Shown here piece after piece: positions 9,556 through 17,368 of a DNA stretch of 64,000 nucleotides; the stretch's first letter is position 1, and each line of letters starts with the position of its first letter. The stretch is from an uncultured Rhodopila sp. GTDB lineage: Bacteria; Pseudomonadota; Alphaproteobacteria; Acetobacterales; Acetobacteraceae. The notes beneath the pieces were generated by a model. That model was not told the DNA's origin, did not search any database, and saw only the letters and a program-made list of their open reading frames with translations. Both the position numbers and the translations under genes were made by a program. Location: positions 1 through 64,000 of the forward strand of contig NZ_CAJATU010000042.1 in assembly GCF_903944925.1 (NCBI RefSeq), in the 5' to 3' direction.

Positions 9556-9774
9556 CTAGGCCAGCACCTTCCTGGTCGCGAGCTTCGCCTCCCCGGGGAG
9601 GTAGCCGAGGCGGCCGAACGTGTCGGTCAGCACTTGCTCAGGCGTGGCGTTGCGGGTGGCTACCGACAAGGTAGCCAGCAAAGCGTCGCGGACGGAATTG
9701 TCCAGAACCTGCGCCCTGGCGGACAAGGCGCGCAATTGAGGCGGCAGATCGGCTGGCTTGGTGATGACAGTCAT
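9556..9774 (-). CDS. small hypothetical protein (72 aa)
   Basis: Starts at the ATG at 9774, preceded by an AGGGAG ribosome site at good spacing, which favours this start over a longer upstream extension. The sequence (PPQLRALSARAQVLDNSVRDALLATLSVATRNATPEQVL) predicts a helical, soluble protein with no signal peptide or known motif. It is convergent with the flavodoxin-like reductase gene, whose stop is 13 bp away. Function is unknown. Confidence 0.6.
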   Translation of the reverse strand: MTVITKPADLPPQLRALSARAQVLDNSVRDALLATLSVATRNATPEQVLTDTFGRLGYLPGEAKLATRKVLA

Positions 9775-10088
9775 GGTTGGATACTCCCTGTTAGCGCCGT
9801 CGTGTGCATCGCGGCTTATTACAACCTTGGTTAGCAGTTTCGCGGCCGGCCGCACAACCAAGAAATCGACAGGGGACGCAGATTTTTCGGCCGACCACAC
9901 AGACTTTGTCTCGATATTTTCACGTTGCAACGCAGCATAAATCGGCGAGACGCGGCGGCGATCCGACTTCATCCTGGCTTGCCGCGGGTTTCGGGCGCGT
10001 GAGCGCCCGTGCCGGCGTTCCGGCCGATCACCGGGTTCTTATAGCGGGTTATCTGGTTCTGTTTTCGCGGGAGTGATAGACTTTTGGT

Positions 10089-10868
10089 GTGAACGGGCAG
10101 TGGCACAGTCCAGACCGTCGCCTTTTACCCCGGAGACTCGTCTGGCGGGTGTCCGTAGCGGTGATCCTTTCTATTTCCGGGGCCGTTATCGCCGTCGCGG
10201 CAAACATGTGTTCTTCGCTGGATGGACAAAAATATTGCTCCTGCGAGTATAACCAGCGCTGTAGCAGCACGGAGAGGGCATGTAGTTGCAGTCTCTATGA
10301 GTCTCGACCGCCGGTTCCGGTCATCCAGTCCCGGCCCGCGAAGACGCTCGACCAGGGCAGCGAGCCGTCGCCGAACCGCCGTCCGCTGCAAGAGCTGCCG
10401 AACCGGCATGAGCTGAAATCGTCAGTCCCCGTCGATGACAATCGATCGGATGGGCGTCCGGCGCAAGAGACGATCCACGATCCGATACCGCCAGCCCCGG
10501 CGGATGACAGCCGATCGGCCAGGCGTCCGGTGCAAGAGTTGATCCAGGCGGGCGGATTGCCCTTTCAGATGCCCCGGCAGCAAACCGGTGTCGACACGAA
10601 GCTACCGGCCGACGATCGGCGAAGCGCAACGGATTTTGTGAAACTTGCACAGACCGCGATTATCCAGGGCAGGATACATGACGCTCTCGATTTGATCGAG
10701 CGTGGGCAGACGCGTTTGCTGGATCGATCGGTTGCTTTGAACCAGACCTTTGATCCGATCAAGGATGCGCCGATCGAAAGGTTATCGGTTGCGAGACAGG
10801 CGCTGGTGGACAGGGATCGGGCGGCGGCGCTCGGGGCGCTTGGGTCGGCGTTGGCGGAGATGCGGTAG
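10089..10868 (+). CDS. hypothetical protein with N-terminal signal/anchor, Cys cluster and repeats
   Basis: Starts at GTG 10089; 259 residues. An arginine-rich N-terminus is followed by a hydrophobic segment (VSVAVILSISGAVIAVAA, about residues 20-40). Next comes a cluster of cysteines (CSSLDGQKYCSCEYNQRCSS, then CSCS), suggesting export and disulphides. A Pro/Arg-rich middle carries degenerate repeats of the form DDxRSxxRPxQExI at about residues 115-165. The last ~85 residues are helical (FVKLAQTAIIQGRIHDALDLIERGQTRLLDRS), a pattern I associate with Acetobacteraceae proteins of unknown function. The start is uncertain, and no function is assigned. Confidence 0.55.
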   Translation: MNGQWHSPDRRLLPRRLVWRVSVAVILSISGAVIAVAANMCSSLDGQKYCSCEYNQRCSSTERACSCSLYESRPPVPVIQSRPAKTLDQGSEPSPNRRPLQELPNRHELKSSVPVDDNRSDGRPAQETIHDPIPPAPADDSRSARRPVQELIQAGGLPFQMPRQQTGVDTKLPADDRRSATDFVKLAQTAIIQGRIHDALDLIERGQTRLLDRSVALNQTFDPIKDAPIERLSVARQALVDRDRAAALGALGSALAEMR

Positions 10869-11206
10869 TGCAGGTTAGTACAGGTCCATGCTTTTGTGGG
10901 ACTTGGAATTTATGATTGCTTTCATAGTGAATTTGAAACGATCACGCGCAGCCGCGCGGCAAAATCATTCAGCGTGAGAACAGAGTAAGACAGCAGCCTG
11001 GAGAGAATGACTGATAAAGTCATATCGCACTGACCTTACCATTGATGATTCTTCCGTGGGTCATATCGAATTCGGTCTGGCCTGCCCGGTTTATCTGCTA
11101 CGAGCAAAATCAGGCTGCCAATCCCGCGCGAGCCATGGTCCGGCATCGGTGCGTGTCTCGGTTCAACCGTCCATAGCGTAGCGTAGCCGGGCCGGAGCGT
11201 AGCGGC
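10869..11206. other. 338-bp stretch without a convincing gene
   Basis: Noticeably AT-richer than its surroundings in its first half (10890-11100). Near its right edge a 12-bp direct repeat TAGCCGGGCCGG (11184-11195 and 11208-11219) and several GCGTAG units form a short repeat patch. No open frame here looks protein-like, and no tRNA or promoter could be identified with confidence. Confidence 0.4.
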
Positions 11207-11545
11207 CTAGCCGGGCCGGCCACACGGCGGCGGCGGAGGCCATTTTTGGCGTGTTGGATTGGGCGATCGGTTCGGCGGGAACGTTCCGTCAACATCCTGG
11301 AAATAGCACCGGGGCGCGCGGCCGTTCGGCTTGGCCCATGCTGACCGGTTGCCGCACGCTCTGCCGTTGCGCATGGACGAATAGGGACAGGGGCAAGGGT
11401 GTCCGGTGGCGACGTATTCGGCAATGTCGCCGTGGATGATATCGCACGCCTGATCCGGGGTGTAGGACGCGCCCGATGCGGGCGGGACCGCGAACACTAT
11501 TGCGATGGCGGCCGATGCTCTTGCCAGAAACCTCGCCGCCTTCAT
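11207..11545 (-). CDS. small secreted protein of unknown function
   Basis: 112 residues from the ATG at 11545. A clear signal peptide (MKAARFLARASAAIAIVFAVPPASGA) is followed by a compact domain with Cys and conserved-looking motifs (YTPDQACDIIHGDIAEY, GHPCPCPYSSMRNGRACG, RAPRCYFQDVDG). Exported Cys-Pro-Cys-Pro/NGRACGNRSAW proteins of this kind are small and uncharacterised. The tail is proline-rich. It lies just outside the left attachment repeat of the integrative element, on the opposite strand to the integrase. Function is unknown; a periplasmic location is inferred. Confidence 0.6.
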   Translation of the reverse strand: MKAARFLARASAAIAIVFAVPPASGASYTPDQACDIIHGDIAEYVATGHPCPCPYSSMRNGRACGNRSAWAKPNGRAPRCYFQDVDGTFPPNRSPNPTRQKWPPPPPCGRPG

Positions 11546-11658
11546 CAGTCCGCGTGGCTCCGCCACCCCGCCCGGCGGCAATCCGCCCGAACCTGCTAGC
11601 TATCTGCTAACCAAGCCGTTTGCGATGATCGAACGAAGTGGCATAACGATTGAAAAAA

Positions 11659-11707
11659 TTGGCGGACCCGACACGATTCGAACGTGCGACCTTCGCCTTC
11701 GGAGGGC
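11659..11707. repeat. left attachment-site repeat (copy of tRNA-Arg 3' half)
   Basis: 49 bp identical to 19218-19266, covering the tRNA-Arg(CCG) gene from its CCA end back to the anticodon stem-loop. With one mismatch the match extends to 11650. Beyond 11707 the sequence departs from the tRNA, so this copy is only a fragment. It marks the far end of the integrated element. Confidence 0.9.
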
Positions 11708-11823
11708 TATTTTAGGGGTTTGAGGCGGTTTGAGCGGATTTGATCGAAGCGTTTAAACGCATGATAACATGGCGGTTTCCGCTTGATCGGTGTTGATGTG
11801 AATTGACGCCATTTGCCCCGCGG

Positions 11824-11860
11824 TGTTACCCCGGTGTTACCCCGGCGATCGGGGTAACAG
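11824..11860. repeat. tandem/inverted TGTTACCCC repeats at left end of element
   Basis: Two head-to-tail GGTGTTACCCC units followed by an inverted copy GGGGTAACA. The second unit and the inverted one form a 9-bp stem (TGTTACCCC/GGGGTAACA) with a 7-base loop. The structure sits 16 bp upstream of the integrase ATG. A 23-bp stretch (11824-11846) recurs exactly at 19152-19174 near the other end. The arrangement is what integrase arm-type or excisionase sites look like; binding is inferred. Confidence 0.65.
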
Positions 11861-11875
11861 ACAGCGGGTGTTGGC

Positions 11876-13267
11876 ATGGCATCGGACAACCAGGCGAAGG
11901 CGCGGAAGATCGGATTGGCGCAAGTCCGCGACCTTGAACCGAACTCTGAGATATTCGACGGCGGGCCGGGTTCCGTCGCCGGTTTCGGTGCGCGTCGCCG
12001 GGCCGGTAGCGTCGTCTCTTACTTCTGCATGTATCGCACTGCGGAAGGGCGGCTGCGGCGCTTCACCATAGGCCAGCACGGCGCTTTGACCCCGGACGAA
12101 GCCCGCACCAAGGCGCGGGAAGTGCTGGCATCGGTGAAGGTCAAGGGCGCGGACCCGGCGGCGGAGAAGCGGACCCGGCGGGAAGCCGCGACCGTGGCGG
12201 AACTCTGCGAAGCCTACCTTGCCGATGCCGAAGCCGGGCGGGTGCTGACCCGGAACGGCGCGGCGAAGAAGGCAAGCACTCTCCTGAGCGACAAAGGCCG
12301 GATCGATCACATCAAAGCCCTTATCGGCTCGTTGAAGGTTGCAGCGGTCACACCGCGCGACGTGGAAGCCATGATGCACGCCATTGCCGAGGGTAGGACG
12401 GCGGCACGGAAGGCGACGGGCCGGAAGCGCGGGCTGTCCAACCGGCGCGGCGGGGCTGGCGTGGCAAGGCGGACAATCGGGTTGTTGGGCGGGATATTCG
12501 CCTATGCGGTCAAGCACCATATGCGAGCCGACAACCCGGCGCATGGTGTGCAGCGGACGGCGGACGGCCGACGCGAGCGCCGCCTGTCCGATCCCGAATA
12601 TGCCGGGCTTGGCGACGCGCTACGGCTGGCGACAGCGGCGGACGTATGGCCTTCCGCCGTAGCTGCCACGCGGTTCCTTGCCGTGACCGGCTGGCGGGCT
12701 GGCGAAGCCCTTGCGCTGCGTTGGGCAGAGGTTGACCTACCCCGGCGGACGGCAACGCTGACCGACACCAAATCGGGCCGGTCCATCCGCCCCCTGAGCA
12801 ACGCCGCTTGTGACGTGCTGCGGAGCCTGCCGCGCTCCGGCGATCTGGTGTTTGCCGCGACGCGCGGCCAAGGCGAAATGAGCGGCTTCCGGAGCCTATT
12901 CGACCGTATCGGAGCGATGGGCGGGCTTCCTGTCGCGGAACGCAAGATGTCGCCGGTTCCGAGTGGCGTTAAGGCCAAAGCCACGAAGCGCAGCAAGGTG
13001 ATAACGAAGCCGGTTGCCGATGCTGATCTGATTACCCCTCATGTGCTGCGGCATTCGTTCGCGTCGCTTGCTGGCGATCTTGGATATTCCGAAGCTACGA
13101 TTGGAAGCCTTATCGGTCACAAAGGCCAGAGCGTTACAAGCCGATACATCCATTCCGCCGATGCGGTATTGCTTGCCGCTGCTGACAAGGTAGCGGATGA
13201 AACGCTGTCACGCATGGGCGAAGCTATGAAGGGTGCGGAAGTCATACAAATGCCGCGCCGGGCTTGA
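11876..13267 (+). CDS. tyrosine-type site-specific integrase
   Basis: Catalyses integration of the surrounding element at tRNA-Arg. 463 residues, with an N-terminal DUF4102-like arm-binding part (about 1-95), a core-binding SAM-like domain (about 105-215) and a C-terminal catalytic domain. All catalytic residues are visible: Arg274 (TGWRAGEAL), a Lys in the TDTKSGR beta-hairpin, His389 and Arg392 (HVLRHS), His415 (IGHKG) and the nucleophile Tyr424 (SRYIH). The family (P4-like, large integrases) commonly targets tRNA 3' ends, which fits the flanking repeats. The start ATG lies directly after the TGTTACCCC hairpin, so integrase binding there could repress its own gene. Confidence 0.96.
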   Translation: MASDNQAKARKIGLAQVRDLEPNSEIFDGGPGSVAGFGARRRAGSVVSYFCMYRTAEGRLRRFTIGQHGALTPDEARTKAREVLASVKVKGADPAAEKRTRREAATVAELCEAYLADAEAGRVLTRNGAAKKASTLLSDKGRIDHIKALIGSLKVAAVTPRDVEAMMHAIAEGRTAARKATGRKRGLSNRRGGAGVARRTIGLLGGIFAYAVKHHMRADNPAHGVQRTADGRRERRLSDPEYAGLGDALRLATAADVWPSAVAATRFLAVTGWRAGEALALRWAEVDLPRRTATLTDTKSGRSIRPLSNAACDVLRSLPRSGDLVFAATRGQGEMSGFRSLFDRIGAMGGLPVAERKMSPVPSGVKAKATKRSKVITKPVADADLITPHVLRHSFASLAGDLGYSEATIGSLIGHKGQSVTSRYIHSADAVLLAAADKVADETLSRMGEAMKGAEVIQMPRRA

Positions 13268-13346
13268 ACAGAAAATCTGTTTTTGCAACGAACTGCGGAA
13301 AGTGCCATACTCCAACTGTAACCACTTACACATTGGAGTATGCACT

Positions 13347-13574
13347 ATGGACCTAACGAACGCTTGTCATGGGATATCCGCTTTCCTGCAAGCAATGGAG
13401 CCGACTGCAACGCCTGAGCAGTTCCGCGAAATGCTAAACCGCTTGGTAAGCATTCGTGCAACTGATCTATCAGAGTTAAACCTTAAGGCAAAAGTGCTCG
13501 AAGGGCTAGATTACGCTAATGATGATTTGGCGAAATCAATTTGTACTGACATCATCACAATGCAGTCTGAATAA
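13347..13574 (+). CDS. small hypothetical protein of the element (75 aa)
   Basis: Begins at the ATG at 13347, preceded by TTGGAG at good spacing; the longer upstream extension overlaps the integrase end and lacks coding character. The sequence (MDLTNACHGISAFLQAMEPTATPEQFREMLNRLVSI) is acidic and helical, without transmembrane segments. Its AT content is higher than that of the flanking chromosome, consistent with transferred DNA. No family recognised. Its position between integrase and the AlpA-like regulator would suit a control or anti-immunity protein, but that is only positional. Confidence 0.6.
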   Translation: MDLTNACHGISAFLQAMEPTATPEQFREMLNRLVSIRATDLSELNLKAKVLEGLDYANDDLAKSICTDIITMQSE

Positions 13575-13620
13575 CGCTGAAGTGTTCACGCTTTTGTGTC
13601 AGCTTTGACTTAGATTGCAT

Positions 13621-13649
13621 TTGACAAACGCCCCGGCTTGGTCTATTGA
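13621..13649 (+). promoter_or_regulatory. sigma70-like promoter upstream of the AlpA-like gene
   Basis: TTGACA (13621-13626) is a perfect -35 consensus. A 17-bp spacer follows, then TATTGA (13644-13649), a near-consensus -10. Transcription would start near 13656 and run through a hairpin at 13683-13704 towards the gene at 13801. The spacing is optimal, but activity is inferred. Confidence 0.6.
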
Positions 13650-13682
13650 TTTCAATATGCTGGCGAAAGCCGCGCGACAAAC

Positions 13683-13704
13683 GGAAGGCGCTTCGGTGCC
13701 TTCC
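13683..13704 (+). terminator. GGAAGGC hairpin in the leader of the AlpA-like gene
   Basis: GGAAGGC pairs with GCCTTCC around an 8-base loop containing TTCG, and a pyrimidine run (TCGTCTTCTC) follows. A small GGC-GAAA-GCC hairpin lies just before it (about 13661-13671). Together with the promoter at 13621 this could end a ~50-nt transcript (small RNA) or act as an attenuator for the downstream operon. Confidence 0.45.
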
Positions 13705-13800
13705 TCGTCTTCTCAATGATATCAAGCATTTCCGACGCCAACGGCAGTCTCGCCGATTGGCGTTTATGCTGTTTACACGCCTTCAAGAAAGGATAACGTT

Positions 13801-14088
13801 ATGTCACTCGAAACAATAGATCGCAGTGCGCTCTTTCTTCGCGACGAAGCGCCCGCGTTCCTTAAGAAGCACGGTTTCCAGACTACGGTTTCCACGCTGG
13901 CGACGCTCGCAACGCGGGGCGGCGGGCCGGTCTATCGGAAGTTCGGCAACCGGCCCGTTTACACGGCTGGTGATCTGCTGGATTGGGCGCATTCGCGGCT
14001 GTCGGAGCCGTGCCGGAGCACTTCCGAGGATGCCGCCCGGCGGACCGCCAAGCAGCGGGCCGCAACCGAATACTGCGCCGCAGCATGA
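13801..14088 (+). CDS. AlpA/excisionase-like helix-turn-helix protein
   Basis: 95 residues with AAGGA upstream of the ATG. The core (FLKKHGFQTTVSTLATLATRGGGPVYRKFGNRPVYTAGDLLDWA) matches the winged-helix pattern of AlpA and excisionase proteins: a helix-turn-helix, then GGGPxYRKxGxRPVY and a DLLDWA recognition helix. In islands and phage satellites such proteins control integrase expression or direct excision, so this is the likely excisionase or operon regulator. The tail is charged and disordered. It is preceded by a strong promoter and hairpin. Confidence 0.75.
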   Translation: MSLETIDRSALFLRDEAPAFLKKHGFQTTVSTLATLATRGGGPVYRKFGNRPVYTAGDLLDWAHSRLSEPCRSTSEDAARRTAKQRAATEYCAAA

Positions 14089-14229
14089 CGCGCGGACCCG
14101 CCGCCAGGGAGGAAACTGGCGACGGGCAGGAACGGAACAACACAACGAGGACGTGCGGCCTGTATTGCATACCCACGCCTTCGCGTCAACTGAAAATTGC
14201 TTTGCCGAACAAAGAAAAAGAACAAAAAA

Positions 14230-14388
14230 ATGGCATACTTCGATTGGCTCAAAAAAGAGATTACTTGGCAAGAGGAATGGGCGCGCATCCAAGAGGCTCG
14301 CGACAGGATTGCCAAAGGCCGATGCTCGGAAATCGTGAAGCAACTGATTGCGGAGCAAAAGGCGGAATGGGCACATGCCGGAGCATGA
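14230..14388 (+). CDS. small charged helical protein (52 aa)
   Basis: Starts MAYFDWLKKEITWQEEWARIQEAR at the ATG at 14230, following an A-rich stretch rather than a strong ribosome site. Rich in Lys, Glu, Arg and Trp; predicted as one or two amphipathic helices. Its end overlaps the start of the RepA-like ATPase gene by 14 bp, implying translational coupling. No family recognised. It could be an accessory replication protein, but only position supports that. Confidence 0.5.
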   Translation: MAYFDWLKKEITWQEEWARIQEARDRIAKGRCSEIVKQLIAEQKAEWAHAGA

Positions 14389-15859
14389 GTGCTTACAGAT
14401 AGGCGGATACTTCCTGGCACCGGGCACCCCGCCCGATGTGCTGGAAATCGTTCGCGAACAAGTGCGGCGGGAAAAGGACATCCGCGCCATCCGGGCCGGA
14501 CGGCAGCGCATCGCCGATGGCGTGGCTTCCGTAGCCCTACAGGACGTTGCCGAGGATGAACCGAGCAACGACCCGCCGGAGCCGTTGCCGCCGCTAGAGG
14601 TAGCCCCGGAGCCTCGCGTCGAGCCGCACGAATGGCGCGGCAAGCTGATGAACAAACTGCTTCCGGACGGATATCGAACAATGCGCGAACGTGCGGAACA
14701 TCCACAACGGCAACAGATGCACGAACCGGAGGTTAGGGCGCGTGTAAACGGCTTACGTCCGGAGCCGAAGCAATCGCTACCCGATCCGGTGCTGGCACGC
14801 GATATGCGGCCCCGCCTGTCTGCTGGCGGCAGTCTCGTTAAGGGGCTACTCGATGAAGGTGCTATGAGCGTTATCTATGCACCGTCCAACGTCGGCAAAT
14901 CGTTCCTCATGCTTGATCTTGCCTTTCACATCGCGACGGGCAGGGATTGGCGCGGCTTACGGATCAAGAAACCGGGCGCAGTCCTCTATATCGCTGCCGA
15001 GGGCGGATACGGCTTCATCAACCGGGTTATCGCGGTCAAGCGCCATTACGGATTGCCGGACGATGCAGACATACCGTTAGCCGTCTTGCCGTGTCCGGTT
15101 GATCTGCTTGACGCAAAGGCAGACCGCGACGCAATCGTTAGAATGATTGATGACGTTACCTTGGAGTTTGAACAGCCGGTAGTTCTTTTGGTTCTGGATA
15201 CCCTATCGCGGCTGATGACAGGCGGAGACGAAAACTCCGCTAAGGACATGACCGCTTTCGTTGCTAATGCCGACTACATCCGCCAAAACGGGTGCGTTCA
15301 TACCGCGATCGTCCACCATGCCGGTAAGGATATCGCCAAGGGTGCCCGTGGTCACAGTTCGCTACGGGCAGCGACGGATACCGAGATAGAGCTAGTCCGC
15401 GCCGGAGAGGGTATGGATAAGACATTCTCGGTTACTGTAAAAAAGCAGCGCGAACTATCAGGCGATGAAGTATTTATGTGCAATCTAAAGAGTGTCCTTA
15501 TCGGGACGGATGAAGATGGCGACGCTGTGACTTCGGCAGTTGTTGAGCATAGCGCGGCAGAAGGTCCGAGAAGGGTTAGCACTGACGCCAAAATCAGGCA
15601 TAACGTCAATAATAAGGCGTTAGATATCCTTGCCGGTCTGATTGCAACGCAGGGGCACCCATTGCCTGCCAGCGAAGGTTATCCCGCCGGGGTCTCCGGC
15701 GTCACAGAGGAAGTATGGCGGCGGGAATGCGACGCACAACGCTTATCGAAGGCCGAGGCTGACACAAGCCGAGATAGAGTATTCCGCCGGGCGTTCGATC
15801 AACTACACTTTAAGGCGGCTATTGGCACCCGTGACGGTCTGGTGTGGTTAGCCACATAA
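14375..15859 (+). CDS. RepA-family AAA ATPase (replicative helicase-like)
   Basis: 494 residues from the ATG at 14375. The N-terminal ~135 residues are charged and proline-rich with no known fold. The ATPase core (about 150-370) has Walker A YAPSNVGKSFLML with Lys175, Walker B LLVLDTLSRLM with Asp275, and a sensor-like VHHAGKDIAKGARGHSSLRAATD, the signature of RSF1010 RepA/AAA_25 hexameric helicases. The C-terminal ~100 residues may be a winged helix. Such proteins unwind DNA at origins of plasmids, islands and satellites. A GGACA/TGTCC repeat cluster begins 17 bp after the stop, fitting an origin beside its initiator. It overlaps the preceding small gene. Confidence 0.85.
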   Translation: MPEHECLQIGGYFLAPGTPPDVLEIVREQVRREKDIRAIRAGRQRIADGVASVALQDVAEDEPSNDPPEPLPPLEVAPEPRVEPHEWRGKLMNKLLPDGYRTMRERAEHPQRQQMHEPEVRARVNGLRPEPKQSLPDPVLARDMRPRLSAGGSLVKGLLDEGAMSVIYAPSNVGKSFLMLDLAFHIATGRDWRGLRIKKPGAVLYIAAEGGYGFINRVIAVKRHYGLPDDADIPLAVLPCPVDLLDAKADRDAIVRMIDDVTLEFEQPVVLLVLDTLSRLMTGGDENSAKDMTAFVANADYIRQNGCVHTAIVHHAGKDIAKGARGHSSLRAATDTEIELVRAGEGMDKTFSVTVKKQRELSGDEVFMCNLKSVLIGTDEDGDAVTSAVVEHSAAEGPRRVSTDAKIRHNVNNKALDILAGLIATQGHPLPASEGYPAGVSGVTEEVWRRECDAQRLSKAEADTSRDRVFRRAFDQLHFKAAIGTRDGLVWLAT

Positions 15860-15875
15860 GGCTTATTCATGACGT

Positions 15876-15999
15876 GGACAAAACGGTCGGACAAGTCCGA
15901 TTTCGGACAAATCGGCTGTCCGTTTTCGGACGGACAGGACATCCCCCTTTAGGGGGTGTCCGCTGTCCGGACAGACCCGAAGTCCGGACAGGCTGTCCG
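15876..15999. repeat. GGACA/TGTCC repeat cluster, candidate replication origin
   Basis: About eleven copies of GGACA or its complement TGTCC lie in ~125 bp, many as CGGACA/TGTCCG, including the palindrome CTGTCCGGACAG at 15963-15974. A strong hairpin in the middle pairs GGACATCCCCC with GGGGGTGTCC around TTTA (about 15936-15960). It lies immediately downstream of the RepA-like gene and codes for nothing obvious. Iteron-like direct and inverted repeats next to a helicase gene are typical of origins; function is inferred. Confidence 0.6.
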
Positions 16000-16096
16000 A
16001 TCAACCCGGCAGGCATCCCGCCCGCCGGTTCATCAATTCCCCAAGCGTATGCCGCGCGCTTGATCCGGGTTTCCAGCGGCTTGGAAAAAACTGACA

Positions 16097-16675
16097 GTGA
16101 CTACTAAATACGACTACAGCGTTCATATCGATCAGAGTATCATCGCTGCGGAAGATCAGAAGCTAGCGGCTATTACCGGCCGCCGGTTGGTAGCGCAAAA
16201 GCGCCATGCCGATGCGATAGACGCTCATTCTGCGGCTACCGCTGCTCACAGGGCCGCGCTGCAAGGCGAAGGCGGCGACCCCTTCGATACCGCTGCCGAA
16301 TTGAAGGCCGCTGCGGAGCGTGTCAGCACGGCATCGGAAGCAGCAACGGCTACCGAGCAAGTGATTGCTAATGCTCATTTTAATCATGAGCACGCTTGCG
16401 GTAAGGCTTACGAGCCGATGCACCGTGTAGCGTTATCTCATCTGATTGAAGCCGCAACGAAAGCGGATCAGGCAAGGGCGCTGATGGCCGAAGCGCAAGC
16501 GATGTGGACGGCCGCTGCGGCTGCTTCGCAAACCTGCGTCATGCATCGCAGCGGCATTTTTCTGCACCCCGCCTTGTTCGCCCCGCATAGCGAACTCGCT
16601 CCGGTTGAAGGCCACTTTCACATCCCTAGTGCATCGGAAGTGACCCCACGGGTTAAGCACTCGGGGGTTAACTAA
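16097..16675 (+). CDS. hypothetical alanine-rich helical protein of the element
   Basis: 192 residues from a GTG start (GTGACTACT) at 16097. Rich in Ala, Glu and His, with long helices (HADAIDAHSAATAAHRAAL, AAELKAAAERVSTASEAATATEQVIANAHFNH) predicted to form a coiled coil over residues ~30-150. The C-terminal part has several His and Pro residues. There is no signal peptide. It is the first gene after the candidate origin and abuts the next gene without a gap, so it likely heads the small-gene operon running to 17866. No known family. Confidence 0.6.
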   Translation: MTTKYDYSVHIDQSIIAAEDQKLAAITGRRLVAQKRHADAIDAHSAATAAHRAALQGEGGDPFDTAAELKAAAERVSTASEAATATEQVIANAHFNHEHACGKAYEPMHRVALSHLIEAATKADQARALMAEAQAMWTAAAAASQTCVMHRSGIFLHPALFAPHSELAPVEGHFHIPSASEVTPRVKHSGVN

Positions 16676-16882
16676 ATGGCAACGATTACCAGATCAGAGT
16701 TCCTTGCTTTGTCGGAACGTGAGAAGCGTATCTTTCTCCGTTCTGGAACCGTAACCGTTGATCCCCCCCGCGAGCCGGCCAGGATCGAGTTGCCAGAGGG
16801 TGCTTTGACCCGCGCCGATTGGATGAAGCTTTCGCCCGATGCCCGGCGGGATCACGTCAAATCGGGCAAGGGCGTGTTCTGA
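16676..16882 (+). CDS. small hypothetical protein of the element (68 aa)
   Basis: The ATG directly follows the stop of the preceding gene, with a GGGGG tract upstream. The sequence (ITRSEFLALSEREKRIFLRSGTVTVDPP, then LTRADWMKLSPDARRDHVKSGKGVF) has two copies of a pattern in which a short helix beginning with a Ser/Thr-Arg cap is followed by a basic SG turn. This suggests a duplicated small helical unit (residues 5-25 and 44-65). Its stop TGA overlaps the next ATG (TGATG). Function is unknown. Confidence 0.6.
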   Translation: MATITRSEFLALSEREKRIFLRSGTVTVDPPREPARIELPEGALTRADWMKLSPDARRDHVKSGKGVF

Positions 16883-17217
16883 TGCGCAAGCCAGCAAACC
16901 CGGCCGTTGAACTCGATTACAAAATGATGGTGGCGATCGAACGGTGCTGGCTTGCCAACTTGGCGACGGTGCGGGCTACTGCCGCTTCGCCGGAGTTGCA
17001 GCGTGCCTGTCAGCAACGGCATAGGGCTGCGCTTGAACGGGGGTTTCTGATGGCGGGGGCTGTTCGGCGCCCAGTTGCTCCGGAGCCGCCTAGGCCAAGC
17101 GGGAAGCCCGGCAAATGGCATCCGCCGAAGGATGTCACGCCGGGATCGAAAAAACACCGGCTGCGGCAGTTCGCTGCGATGTCTCAGGCCGAGCAAGACG
17201 CGCGGTTGTATGCCTGA
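16882..17217 (+). CDS. hypothetical basic protein of the element (111 aa)
   Basis: Begins at the ATG at 16882, sharing a base with the previous stop (TGATG), which argues for this start. N-terminal half helical (VELDYKMMVAIERCWLANLATVRATAAS); C-terminal half basic and proline/glycine-rich (RPSGKPGKWHPPKDVTPGSKKHRLRQF), suggestive of nucleic-acid contact. The end overlaps the next gene by 8 bp. No recognised family. Confidence 0.6.
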   Translation: MRKPANPAVELDYKMMVAIERCWLANLATVRATAASPELQRACQQRHRAALERGFLMAGAVRRPVAPEPPRPSGKPGKWHPPKDVTPGSKKHRLRQFAAMSQAEQDARLYA

Positions 17218-17368
17218 TATCGATCTAGCAACGGAAGGTGAGGGTGGCGATCTGCCACCCCTGCCTACCATGGCCGAGTTGCAACAGGCGTCGGATGCTG
17301 CCTTGCAACGAATTTCCGAGACGCTGGCAAAGGCGCAATCCAGATCAGGACGGAACAAGAAAACATGA
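17210..17368 (+). CDS. small acidic hypothetical protein (52 aa)
   Basis: Starts MPDIDLATEGEGGDLPPLPT at the ATG at 17210, 8 bp before the end of the preceding gene, and its stop overlaps the next start (ATGA). A disordered acidic N-terminus is followed by one helix (MAELQQASDAALQRISETLAKAQSR) and a basic tail. The coupling on both sides is the main support that it is real. Function is unknown. Confidence 0.5.
   Translation: MPDIDLATEGEGGDLPPLPTMAELQQASDAALQRISETLAKAQSRSGRNKKT

Noticed and set aside
11659-11707. Second tRNA gene at the left repeat
   Set aside because: Only the 3' half is present and the sequence diverges beyond the anticodon stem, so it cannot fold as a tRNA. It is an att copy.
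13663-13672. GAAA-tetraloop hairpin as a riboswitch
   Set aside because: Too small to be a ligand-binding aptamer. It is kept only as part of the leader/attenuator observation.
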